Positions 1 through 5,056 of a stretch of DNA of 5,136 nucleotides are shown here, in pieces; the stretch's first letter is position 1; every line of letters starts with the position of its first letter. The stretch is from DATMYQ01 sp035560935 (lineage in GTDB: Bacteria; Bacillota; Negativicutes; Sporomusales; Sporomusaceae). Below the pieces are notes generated by a model. It was not told the DNA's origin and ran no database searches. It saw nothing but the letters and a program-made list of their open reading frames with translations. The stretch spans positions 1 through 5,136 of the forward strand of contig DATMYQ010000368.1 of assembly GCA_035560935.1 (NCBI GenBank), in the 5' to 3' direction. The position numbers were made by a program, and so were the translations under genes.

Positions 1-115
1 AGTTACATTATCAGACAGGATCATTGAAAAAATATCTGCTTTTTTTCTTCCTGCCGTTTTATTTGTATCCTTTTTCATTTCCATTTCGTCTAAGAAAGCA
101 AAAGGAGGTGAAAAA

Positions 116-382
116 ATGAGTATGGATAACAAGACCACCGCATTGATCGCTGTTGGTGTTTCAGTAGGAGTCAATTGTCAGCCCTGTCTGGATTATCATT
201 CAGAAAAAGCCCGGGAATACGGCGCCAGCGATCAAGAAATTCAGACCGCGATCAATGTGGGCAAAACAGTCAAAATGGGATCCGCCTATAAAATGGATCA
301 ATACGTTAATATTTTGCTGGGAATAAAAGCATCTCCCGCTGAAACCGGCGGAGGATGCAGTTGCGGTTGTTCTTCCTGCTGA
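116..382 (+). CDS. AhpD-like (CMD-fold) small thiol protein with Cys-rich tail, copy 1
   Basis: This is an 88-residue protein of the carboxymuconolactone decarboxylase/AhpD-like family, a compact all-helical fold whose AhpD members are thiol-disulphide redox proteins. The family signature NCQPCLDYH is present: C21 and C24 form the CxxC pair and H28 completes CxxCxxxH. The glutamate that sits 12 residues before the first Cys in AhpD is replaced by A9, so peroxidase-type proton relay may be weakened. After the core (about residues 1-70) a Gly/Ser/Cys tail carries C81, C83, C85 and C88, ending exactly on Cys; this is not part of the core family fold. The start is fixed by a strong AGGAGGTG five bases before ATG. 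It is a paralogue of the gene at 984-1274 (about 36 of the first 65 residues identical without gaps). It is probably first of a short plus-strand operon. The substrate is unknown; metalloid or thiol stress is inferred from the neighbouring arsenic genes. Confidence 0.9.
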   Translation: MSMDNKTTALIAVGVSVGVNCQPCLDYHSEKAREYGASDQEIQTAINVGKTVKMGSAYKMDQYVNILLGIKASPAETGGGCSCGCSSC

Positions 383-467
383 TCGCACTCTTTGCACAAA
401 AGTCTGGCTCTATATCCAATTTCCCCATTGTCGGAAAAATCAACTTCTCAATTCCGGAGAAAACCTC

Positions 468-701
468 ATGACATGAAACTATTCTTTCTGCTGCGGTACT
501 CCCACCCAAGCACACCCCCCGCAAAATTATCGGTGTGAAAAGTACCGTACGAAATTAACTCCGGATACCACGCAAGCTGGACAACACGGTTACTATCTCA
601 TCGAAAATGTGGAAATTGACCCAGAAAAACGGAATGCCCATTACTACCTGATACTCAAAGAAAACGAACTGGCCTCCCACAGGATGCGCGGGCCGGTGTA
701 A
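468..701 (+). pseudogene. Small zinc-ribbon-like ORF broken near its start (frameshift or in-frame TGA)
   Basis: An open frame runs from 477 to a TAA at 699-701 and reads like a real protein: an N-terminal SFCCGTPTQ segment, then YRCEKYRTKL about fifteen residues later, then a charged region ending HYYLILKENELASH. The CCG plus YRCEK arrangement resembles a small zinc ribbon, in which the second knuckle would usually read CEKCG; here that Cys is Tyr. No normal start serves this frame. ATG at 468 is in frame but is followed at codon 3 by TGA (474-476), and ATG at 473 is one base out of frame and would give only about 22 residues. Removing a single base near 476-480 would join ATG 473 to the frame as MKYSFCCG. 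A GGAG motif (456-459) lies upstream, within a possible TTCTC/GAGAA hairpin (445-461). I read it as a decayed gene; a sequencing error or selenocysteine recoding are alternatives. The protein family is not recognised. Confidence 0.5.
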
Positions 702-720
702 CGTTTTGGGAGGTGCTTTT

Positions 721-978
721 ATGTGTTGGATGAACACCGTTGCATCCGGATGTTTTAGCGGTAATTTCTGGTTCCTGCCGTTATGCTTCGCACTGCTGCT
801 ACTTTTGCTTATCTTTTTTTGCTTTAGCCGGCGCTGGGTTGGTTTTCACAAAATGTGCTGCCCATCGGCTCCCCCTGTATCTCCTCCTGATCTGATACGG
901 GAAGTCAGTAATTTGCGCCAGGAAATCGAAATATTACGCCGGGATATTGCCACCCACAAAAATGAAAGAGAGGTATAA
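721..978 (+). CDS. Small single-pass membrane protein with C-terminal coiled coil
   Basis: This 85-residue protein matches no family I can name. Residues 16-35 form one strongly hydrophobic segment (FWFLPLCF followed by a run of six leucines, then IFFCF) and are followed at once by SRR, so the positive-inside rule places the C-terminus in the cytoplasm. Cysteines lie at 2, 11, 22, 34, 46 and 47. A Pro-rich hinge (residues 48-56) leads into a helix at about 57-78 with heptad-like spacing of Leu and Ile (LIREVSNLRQEIEILRRDI), which suggests dimerisation or docking to a partner. ATG 721 was chosen because GGAGGTG lies five bases upstream; an in-frame TTG at 706 would sit before that site. The stop is only five bases before the next gene, so the two are almost certainly co-transcribed. 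It may tether the adjacent CMD-fold protein to the membrane, which is inference only. Confidence 0.75.
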   Translation: MCWMNTVASGCFSGNFWFLPLCFALLLLLLIFFCFSRRWVGFHKMCCPSAPPVSPPDLIREVSNLRQEIEILRRDIATHKNEREV

Positions 979-983
979 AATTC

Positions 984-1274
984 ATGAGCCTTAGCAACCA
1001 AATCAAAGAATTAATCGCGATCGGCGCCTCTGTGACTGCCAACTGTCAGCCCTGCATCCAATATCATTCTGCCAAAGCCCGGGAACTGGGACTCGATGAT
1101 GCGGAAATCCGTGAAGCGGTTAATATGGGCAAAACAGTGCGCAAAGGCGCCGCCGCCCATATGGACAATCACATCAACGCTCTCAACGGACAAAGCTGCG
1201 GATGCGGCGCCAATCCCTGCGCACCCAATCCGTGCGCCGAAACCGGCAGCACCGGATCATCCTGCTGCGGTTAA
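984..1274 (+). CDS. AhpD-like (CMD-fold) small thiol protein with Cys-rich tail, copy 2
   Basis: This 96-residue protein has the AhpD/carboxymuconolactone decarboxylase fold and is a paralogue of the protein at 116-382. The redox motif NCQPCIQYH gives C21, C24 and H28, and E9 lies exactly 12 residues before C21, as does the catalytic glutamate before the CxxC in AhpD. The full set of AhpD-type active-site residues is therefore present, unlike copy 1. The family core ends near residue 69. The tail is rich in Cys, Gly, Asn and Pro, with cysteines at 72, 74, 79, 84, 94 and 95 and a repeated NPCA unit (77-80, 82-85). The start ATG has a GAGAGG-type site about nine bases upstream that lies inside the last codons of the preceding gene. 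It is last in the plus-strand run and is followed by a terminator hairpin. A role in thiol redox or metalloid binding is inferred from the tail and the arsenic neighbours. Confidence 0.9.
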   Translation: MSLSNQIKELIAIGASVTANCQPCIQYHSAKARELGLDDAEIREAVNMGKTVRKGAAAHMDNHINALNGQSCGCGANPCAPNPCAETGSTGSSCCG

Positions 1275-1301
1275 GTCAACATCCAGATACTCGTTTAAAA
1301 C

Positions 1302-1350
1302 AAAAACAGTCCATCATTCGCTTTATCCAGGCGATCGAAGGGCTGTTTTT
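1302..1350. terminator. Bidirectional intrinsic terminator between converging genes
   Basis: AAAAACAGTCC (1302-1312) pairs with GGGCTGTTTTT (1340-1350) over 11 positions, one of them a T-G wobble. Inside the loop TCGC and GCGA (around 1318-1334) can pair again. The A run on one side and the T run on the other give a U tract on either strand. It sits between the stop of the last plus-strand gene (1274) and the stop of the minus-strand xdhC (1401), so it can end both transcripts. Confidence 0.75.
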
Positions 1351-1355
1351 ATTAT

Positions 1356-1369
1356 TGGTGTTAACACCA
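1356..1369. repeat. Perfect 14-bp palindrome in the convergent intergenic space
   Basis: TGGTGTTAACACCA is a perfect palindrome six bases after the main terminator stem. As RNA it would give a five-base-pair stem with a TTAA loop, followed on the plus strand by a T-rich stretch (1370-1381). It may be a back-up terminator; a protein binding site is also possible but nothing nearby supports it. Confidence 0.5.
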
Positions 1370-1400
1370 TTGTTTTATTTATTACCAGTCAGTCCAGCCC

Positions 1401-2510
1401 TCATTGACCCGCGACCGGCTCTCGCAATTGACAGCAATTACCTTTTGAAGCAGTCGCACATGCCGCATTTTCCCGTTGAGACCGCACCTGAATCAATTCC
1501 CCCACAATGCTCACCGCCAGCTCCTCCGGCGTTTCCGCACCAATATTGGTGCCAATCGGCGCATAAACCCGCGCCAGGCGTTCTTTGTCACAACCTTGGC
1601 GGGTCAATTCTCCAAAAACTTTGTCGCGTTTGCTCCGGCTGCCAATCATGCCGATATAAGCCGCCGGAGTGTTCAATACCTGCTCCAAAATCACCCGGTC
1701 GTACAAATGTCCCCGGGTTACAATCACCAGATAGCTGTTTTCGTCAAACGGCAATGAAGGTAACTGGTCAAAAGATTCAATCACCGCAACCTGTTCCACA
1801 TCCGGAAAACGCTGACGATTTGCATATTCCGCCCGGTCATCCAGCACCACGGCCCGAAAGCCCACCGTTTCACTCAGCGGCGCAATACGCCGCGAAAGGT
1901 GACCCGCACCAAAAATATACACTGTAGCCGTCGGACGCAACGGTTCTACCAAAAAGCGCTGATCACTGACGACTTCCGCATGAATGGCAATTTTAGCCGG
2001 GCCAGCGATCATTTTTTCCAAAATATAGGGATCGCAGTGCATCACCCCCGTCATCGTCCCATCGGGTCGGATCACACACTGGTCACGGCTCGGTTCTCCC
2101 GCTTCGTTTTTTCCCAGCCGGGTGACCAGCCAGGCTTTTTCTTTGCCCGCCAAAACAGAGGCAGCAGTCTCATAAACTTGCCGGTTATTCTCAGCGGCGG
2201 CGTCAAGAAAATCGAGGAGCAGCTCCCCTTTGCCCCCACAGATCATATCCATGGCCGCAACATCCGTTCCGGTCAGGTCAAAAGACTGGATGAGTGATTG
2301 GCGGCTGACAAACAGGCTTTGCGCCATGCGTATCGCATCACCTTCCAAGCGTCCCCCGCCCACCGTACCGATAATTTCGCCGGAACTTTTCACCGCCATT
2401 TTAGCTCCCGAAGTACGGGGCGCGGAACCGGTTCTGTCAAACAGGGTAACCAACACGACGTTTTCACCATTCTTCAATAATTCCGCTACTTCCCGGTAAA
2501 ACCTGACCAT
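1401..2510 (-). CDS. XdhC/CoxI-family molybdenum hydroxylase maturation protein
   Basis: This 369-residue protein belongs to the XdhC/CoxI family, cytoplasmic chaperones that bind molybdenum cofactor and deliver its matured (sulfurated) form to xanthine dehydrogenase-type hydroxylases. Family motifs are in order: GSAPRTSGAKM (28-38), GTVGGGRLE (48-56), MDMICGG (87-93, with C91), then the Rossmann-like C-terminal half starting at VYIFGAGHLSRR (197-208), the acidic end VLDDRAEY (222-229), YIGMIGSRSKR (285-295) and YAPIGTNIGAETPEELAVSI (316-335). The length is normal for the two-domain form. The C-terminus adds C351, C359 and C360 beyond the last family motif. ATG is preceded by GGGAGGGG seven bases upstream. 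It lies 57 bases downstream of the sigma factor gene with no clear promoter or terminator between, so it probably belongs to the arsR operon. No molybdenum hydroxylase structural gene is in the window, so its client is unknown. Confidence 0.9.
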   Translation of the reverse strand: MVRFYREVAELLKNGENVVLVTLFDRTGSAPRTSGAKMAVKSSGEIIGTVGGGRLEGDAIRMAQSLFVSRQSLIQSFDLTGTDVAAMDMICGGKGELLLDFLDAAAENNRQVYETAASVLAGKEKAWLVTRLGKNEAGEPSRDQCVIRPDGTMTGVMHCDPYILEKMIAGPAKIAIHAEVVSDQRFLVEPLRPTATVYIFGAGHLSRRIAPLSETVGFRAVVLDDRAEYANRQRFPDVEQVAVIESFDQLPSLPFDENSYLVIVTRGHLYDRVILEQVLNTPAAYIGMIGSRSKRDKVFGELTRQGCDKERLARVYAPIGTNIGAETPEELAVSIVGELIQVRSQRENAACATASKGNCCQLREPVAGQ

Positions 2511-2567
2511 TCGTTTACCCCTCCCTTAGCCACGGATATTATTCTCTGTCATCCCGTCAGGCAGTAT

Positions 2568-3218
2568 CTATGTAGTCTTTTCCCGGGGATCCTTTTCTTC
2601 GCAGGCCAGTTCGTTCCGCTCATCCCAGTAAAAATTGCAGCGACCCGCCAGCGCCTGGCGCAACAGCGCCCGGCCCCGGTGCAAGCGAACCTTGACATTG
2701 TCCAATGTGACACCAAGAATTTCAGCAATCTCCCGGTTTTTCAATCCTTCCATCTCACTCAGAACAACCACGGTCCGGTATTTTTCCGGCAACGCATCCA
2801 CCACACTCCGGATACAGCGGTTCATTTCCCGCCGGACCACACGCCCTTCCGGCTGGGAAATTTTCCGGCCTTCTCCGAAAGTTTTTTCCGCATGCAGCAA
2901 CTCGCCGGCATCTGTCAGCGGAACGGAACTGCGGTCAACCGTTGCGGTGGATCCAGTCTGCCGCAACCGGTCCGTGACAGCATTGGTGGCGATCCGATAA
3001 ATCCAGGTGGAAACCTTCGCTTCCTGACGAAAGCGGTCCATATTGGCCGCCACTTTCAAAAAAACCTCCTGGGTAATGTCTTCCGCATCCCGTCCGTTCA
3101 GCAACCGCCCCACATACTGATGAATCCGGGGCCAGTATGTTTCGTAAAGGGTGTCAAAATTCAACTGATCCTGTTGATATACTGTCGCAACCGTCTCCGT
3201 GAGTTGATCTTTCACCAC
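2568..3218 (-). CDS. ECF-type RNA polymerase sigma factor with C-terminal Cys pair
   Basis: This is a sigma-70 family factor of about 216 residues with the two-domain extracytoplasmic-function layout. Region 2 spans about 20-87, including DAEDITQEVFLKV (44-56) and the -10-recognition stretch STWIYRIATNAVTDRLR (70-86). Region 4 spans about 142-190, with PEKYRTVVVLSEMEG (144-158) and the helix-turn-helix NREIAEILGVTLDNVKVRLHR (161-181). The linker (88-130) is long for an ECF factor. After region 4 comes an extension CNFYWDERNELAC (194-206) holding two cysteines 12 apart, then an acidic tail. Two GTG codons in a row can start it; the listed one is only four bases from GGAGG, whereas the second, three bases on, has better spacing. 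The gene begins 29 bases after arsR and is surely co-transcribed with it. No anti-sigma gene is adjacent, so control may come through ArsR repression or direct thiol chemistry on the Cys pair (inference). Confidence 0.92.
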   Translation of the reverse strand: MVKDQLTETVATVYQQDQLNFDTLYETYWPRIHQYVGRLLNGRDAEDITQEVFLKVAANMDRFRQEAKVSTWIYRIATNAVTDRLRQTGSTATVDRSSVPLTDAGELLHAEKTFGEGRKISQPEGRVVRREMNRCIRSVVDALPEKYRTVVVLSEMEGLKNREIAEILGVTLDNVKVRLHRGRALLRQALAGRCNFYWDERNELACEEKDPREKTT

Positions 3219-3221
3219 AAT

Positions 3222-3227
3222 CCCTCC
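3222..3227 (-). promoter_or_regulatory. Ribosome binding site deciding the sigma factor start
   Basis: On the minus strand GGAGGG is followed by ATT and then two consecutive GTG codons (3218-3216 and 3215-3213). Counting from GGAGG, the first GTG lies four bases away and the second seven. The second is the better spaced start, though the two proteins differ by one residue. Confidence 0.6.
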
Positions 3228-3247
3228 GCCGGCTCATGGCCATTTTT

Positions 3248-3601
3248 TTATCGACAGAGACCGCATCCTTTGGGAATCTCTTGCAGCCTGACCGCATCCG
3301 CAGCCAATACCGGATAAACCGCGGACCGTTCCGCGATGAGAGCAATCACCCCTTCCGTGACAGGGCTGTCCAACACCAACCGGTAAAACACCCATTGCCC
3401 CCGGCGTTCATCCTTTACCAGACCCCGGTCCCGTAACTTCGCCAGTTGCTGTGACACTTTGGGCTGCGGCAGTTCCAACACTTCACACAATTCACATACA
3501 CAAAGTTCCCCCGCCCGGAGCAGTACAACAATACGTAACCGGGTTTCATCGGCCAACAGCTTGAAAAAATCGGCAAGATCGACAATACCAGACAAAAACA
3601 T
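3248..3601 (-). CDS. arsR: ArsR-family As(III)-responsive transcriptional repressor
   Basis: This 117-residue winged-helix repressor belongs to the ArsR/SmtB family. The As(III)-sensing box ELCVCELCEVLELPQPKVSQQ (32-52) has C34, C36 and C39 in the same spacing as the three metalloid-binding cysteines of the classical plasmid/E. coli type ArsR (ELCVCDLC), located at the DNA-recognition helix region. RRGQWVFYRL (66-75) is the beta-wing. An extra C-terminal CGLC (C113, C116) ends the protein. The ATG chosen has AGGAGG three bases upstream, which is close; a TTG two codons downstream would have nine-base spacing. A longer reading frame from GTG at 3661 is rejected because it lacks a binding site and would translate through the leader hairpin. 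It heads an operon with the sigma factor and probably xdhC. Autoregulation is expected, since an inverted repeat overlaps its -10 element. Confidence 0.95.
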   Translation of the reverse strand: MFLSGIVDLADFFKLLADETRLRIVVLLRAGELCVCELCEVLELPQPKVSQQLAKLRDRGLVKDERRGQWVFYRLVLDSPVTEGVIALIAERSAVYPVLAADAVRLQEIPKGCGLCR

Positions 3602-3617
3602 CCGCCTCCTATGAAAC

Positions 3618-3655
3618 GGCAGTAACCGTAGCGTTCTCCCGCTACGGCATCTGCC
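3618..3655 (-). promoter_or_regulatory. Two-tier hairpin in the arsR leader
   Basis: On the minus strand GGCAG (3655-3651), ATG, CCGTAGCG (3647-3640), loop GGAGAA, CGCTACGG (3633-3626), TTA, CTGCC (3622-3618) form a perfect 8-bp stem, a symmetric 3x3 internal loop and a perfect 5-bp outer stem. It ends about seven bases before the AGGAGG site of arsR and lies downstream of the predicted transcription start, so it should be present in the mRNA. There is no U run, so it is not an ordinary terminator. Possible roles are mRNA stability, translational control (the loop resembles a ribosome binding site) or a second DNA operator. Confidence 0.7.
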
Positions 3656-3674
3656 AGTCACTTTTTCTCTTTAT

Positions 3675-3694
3675 ATATTCATATATCTGCATAT
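3675..3694 (-). promoter_or_regulatory. Probable ArsR operator overlapping the arsR -10 box
   Basis: ATATTCA-TATATC-TGCATAT is an inverted repeat with six of seven arm positions matching around a six-base AT-rich spacer. It overlaps the -10 element (3691-3696) and the predicted start of transcription. AT-rich dyads at this place are typical of ArsR/SmtB autoregulation; binding by this ArsR is inferred. Confidence 0.6.
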
Positions 3695-3719
3695 TACTAT
3701 GCGCCGATCAAGCTGTCAA
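3691..3719 (-). promoter_or_regulatory. SigA-type promoter of arsR
   Basis: Reading the minus strand, a perfect -35 TTGACA (3719-3714) is followed by exactly 17 bases and a -10 TAATAT (3696-3691, four of six consensus). This predicts a start near 3684 and a leader of roughly 80 bases before arsR. It lies in the gap downstream of arsM, so the arsR-sigma-xdhC unit can be expressed on its own. Confidence 0.7.
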
Positions 3720-3765
3720 TCCCGTCAACTTGCTATATTCTCAAGGAGAGCGGCACCCGATCCAA

Positions 3766-5031
3766 TTATTGTACCATTTTTTTCAGACACATTCTGCAAA
3801 CCGAGCAAGCCTCTTGCAGGGAACTATTCAGCAAACCCGCCGGTAATTCCGATCGTTCAATCATTTCAAACCCGAACGGTTTCAGATAATCGGCCGCCGT
3901 GTCTGTCAGCAGATATATTTCCCGTAAGTCCCGCTTTTTTGCCTCCGTCAGCGCGTTTTTTACCAACGCAGCGGCCACACCTCTCCCTCTCCATTCCGGC
4001 GCTACCGCCAATGACCGCAGCACTCCCTGACGACCATTAACCGTTAAACCAATCACACCCAGAATATCCGGCGATGTGGTTCCGGTCATCACCCAAAAGT
4101 CATTAATCCGCGCTTCCACGCCGCAGGTAGTTAAGCCCGAATTCTGCAATAATGACATAATACCCGCCCCGTCGCCAACCTGGGCCTGACGCAGGACGCT
4201 TTCGGCTGATTGCAAAAGTTTTCTCGGCTTACGGGCCCGGATAAAGGCACTGACCAAAGCTCCCGGCAAAACTGTTTTTTCCTCGGCGGTCAAATTCAGT
4301 CCCAGGGCCGCTGCTTCATTGATGTCATAAACGCGGGTGACCTGTACTTCAATGTCCCGGAACCCAGCCTTGGTCAACTTCCCCCGGTACTCGGCTTCTG
4401 AGAGCGCGCCGGCAATACAGCCGGCCCACGCGGTCAGACTTTTTCTGATCCGCTCGGGCAATTCTTTCGTGACAACGATATCCGACACGGCCAACCTTCC
4501 CCCCGGCCGCAACACCCGGAAAGCTTCTCTCAGCACCTGGTCCTTGTCACCGGACAGATTGATGACGCAATTGGAAATAATCACATCCACCGCGTCTGCC
4601 GGTAACGGGATCTCCTCGATATGCCCTTTCAGAAATTCAGCATTTTCCACTCCTGCCGCCTGTTGATTTTTTCGGGCTTGTTCCAGCATTTCATCGGTCA
4701 TGTCCAAGCCGTAAGCTTTGCCGCCGACCCCGACCCGCCGGGCCGACAACAGCACGTCCAATCCTGCGCCGCTTCCCAGATCCAGCACCCGTTCGCCGGC
4801 GTAGAGTTCCGCCAGCGCGGTCGGATTACCGCATCCCAGTGATGTCCCCAGCATATCTTCCGGTAGCCCGCTTACCTCTTGACTCCCATATAAACCACCG
4901 GTAACAGGATTGGCCGCTGCTTTACCGGCGTCACCACAACAGCCGCCAGTTGCCGAGCCACAACCGCAGCCTGTCTTTTTAGTAATAAACCCCGCATATT
5001 TTTCTTTAACCGCTTCTCTTAATTCATTCAT
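3766..5031 (-). CDS. arsM: Arsenite S-adenosylmethionine methyltransferase fused to an ArsN2-type GNAT acetyltransferase
   Basis: This 421-residue fusion starts with a Cys-rich stretch (C22, C24, C31, C32). The class I methyltransferase follows: SAM motif VLDLGSGAG (82-90) and acidic D110 (YGLDMT). The three cysteines that bind As(III) in ArsM enzymes are all recognisable: C67 in SLGCGNP, C155 in SNCVINL and C205 in AGCIAGA. The ArsM part, which methylates As(III) in the cytoplasm, ends near residue 269. Residues about 279-421 form a GNAT domain with the acetyl-CoA motif LRSLAVAPEWRGRGVAAALV (338-357), YLLTDTAADYLKPFGF (373-388) and a tail CSVCRMC (C409, C412, C415). This matches the ArsN2 arsenic-resistance acetyltransferase pattern; its substrate is not established. 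Start: ATG 5031 has AGAGGGGG seven bases upstream, while the in-frame ATG at 5058 overlaps the predicted -10 box and so was rejected. No clear terminator follows, so read-through into arsR is possible. Confidence 0.93.
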   Translation of the reverse strand: MNELREAVKEKYAGFITKKTGCGCGSATGGCCGDAGKAAANPVTGGLYGSQEVSGLPEDMLGTSLGCGNPTALAELYAGERVLDLGSGAGLDVLLSARRVGVGGKAYGLDMTDEMLEQARKNQQAAGVENAEFLKGHIEEIPLPADAVDVIISNCVINLSGDKDQVLREAFRVLRPGGRLAVSDIVVTKELPERIRKSLTAWAGCIAGALSEAEYRGKLTKAGFRDIEVQVTRVYDINEAAALGLNLTAEEKTVLPGALVSAFIRARKPRKLLQSAESVLRQAQVGDGAGIMSLLQNSGLTTCGVEARINDFWVMTGTTSPDILGVIGLTVNGRQGVLRSLAVAPEWRGRGVAAALVKNALTEAKKRDLREIYLLTDTAADYLKPFGFEMIERSELPAGLLNSSLQEACSVCRMCLKKMVQ

Positions 5032-5056
5032 TGTATCGCCCCCTCTTTCTGCTTTC

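Noticed and set aside
2..115. Open frames running from the window edge into the first CMD gene, one in the same frame as it and one ending in an ATGA overlap with its start.
   Set aside because: Both are short, T-rich and lack a good start. The strong AGGAGGTG directly before ATG 116 marks the real start. An upstream gene end cannot be fully excluded from this window.
474..520. Selenocysteine insertion at TGA 474-476 as the main interpretation.
   Set aside because: I saw no convincing SECIS-like stem directly after the TGA, and an Sec at residue 3 outside any motif would be unusual; kept only as an alternative.
555..737. 60-codon minus-strand ORF across the broken zinc-ribbon-like region.
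   Set aside because: No ribosome binding site and no recognisable motif; it opposes a plus-strand frame with better protein character.
1202..1927. 241-codon plus-strand ORF overlapping the end of CMD copy 2 and xdhC.
   Set aside because: It is the antisense shadow of xdhC: Pro/His/Ser-rich with no domain, while the minus strand carries every XdhC motif.
2679..3317. 212-codon plus-strand ORF opposite the sigma factor.
   Set aside because: Low-complexity antisense frame without motifs; the sigma factor on the other strand is unambiguous.
3602..3661. Longer ArsR beginning at GTG 3661, adding 20 residues.
   Set aside because: No ribosome binding site precedes it, the added residues are Arg-rich and translate the leader hairpin, and ATG 3601 has its own AGGAGG and fits the family N-terminus.
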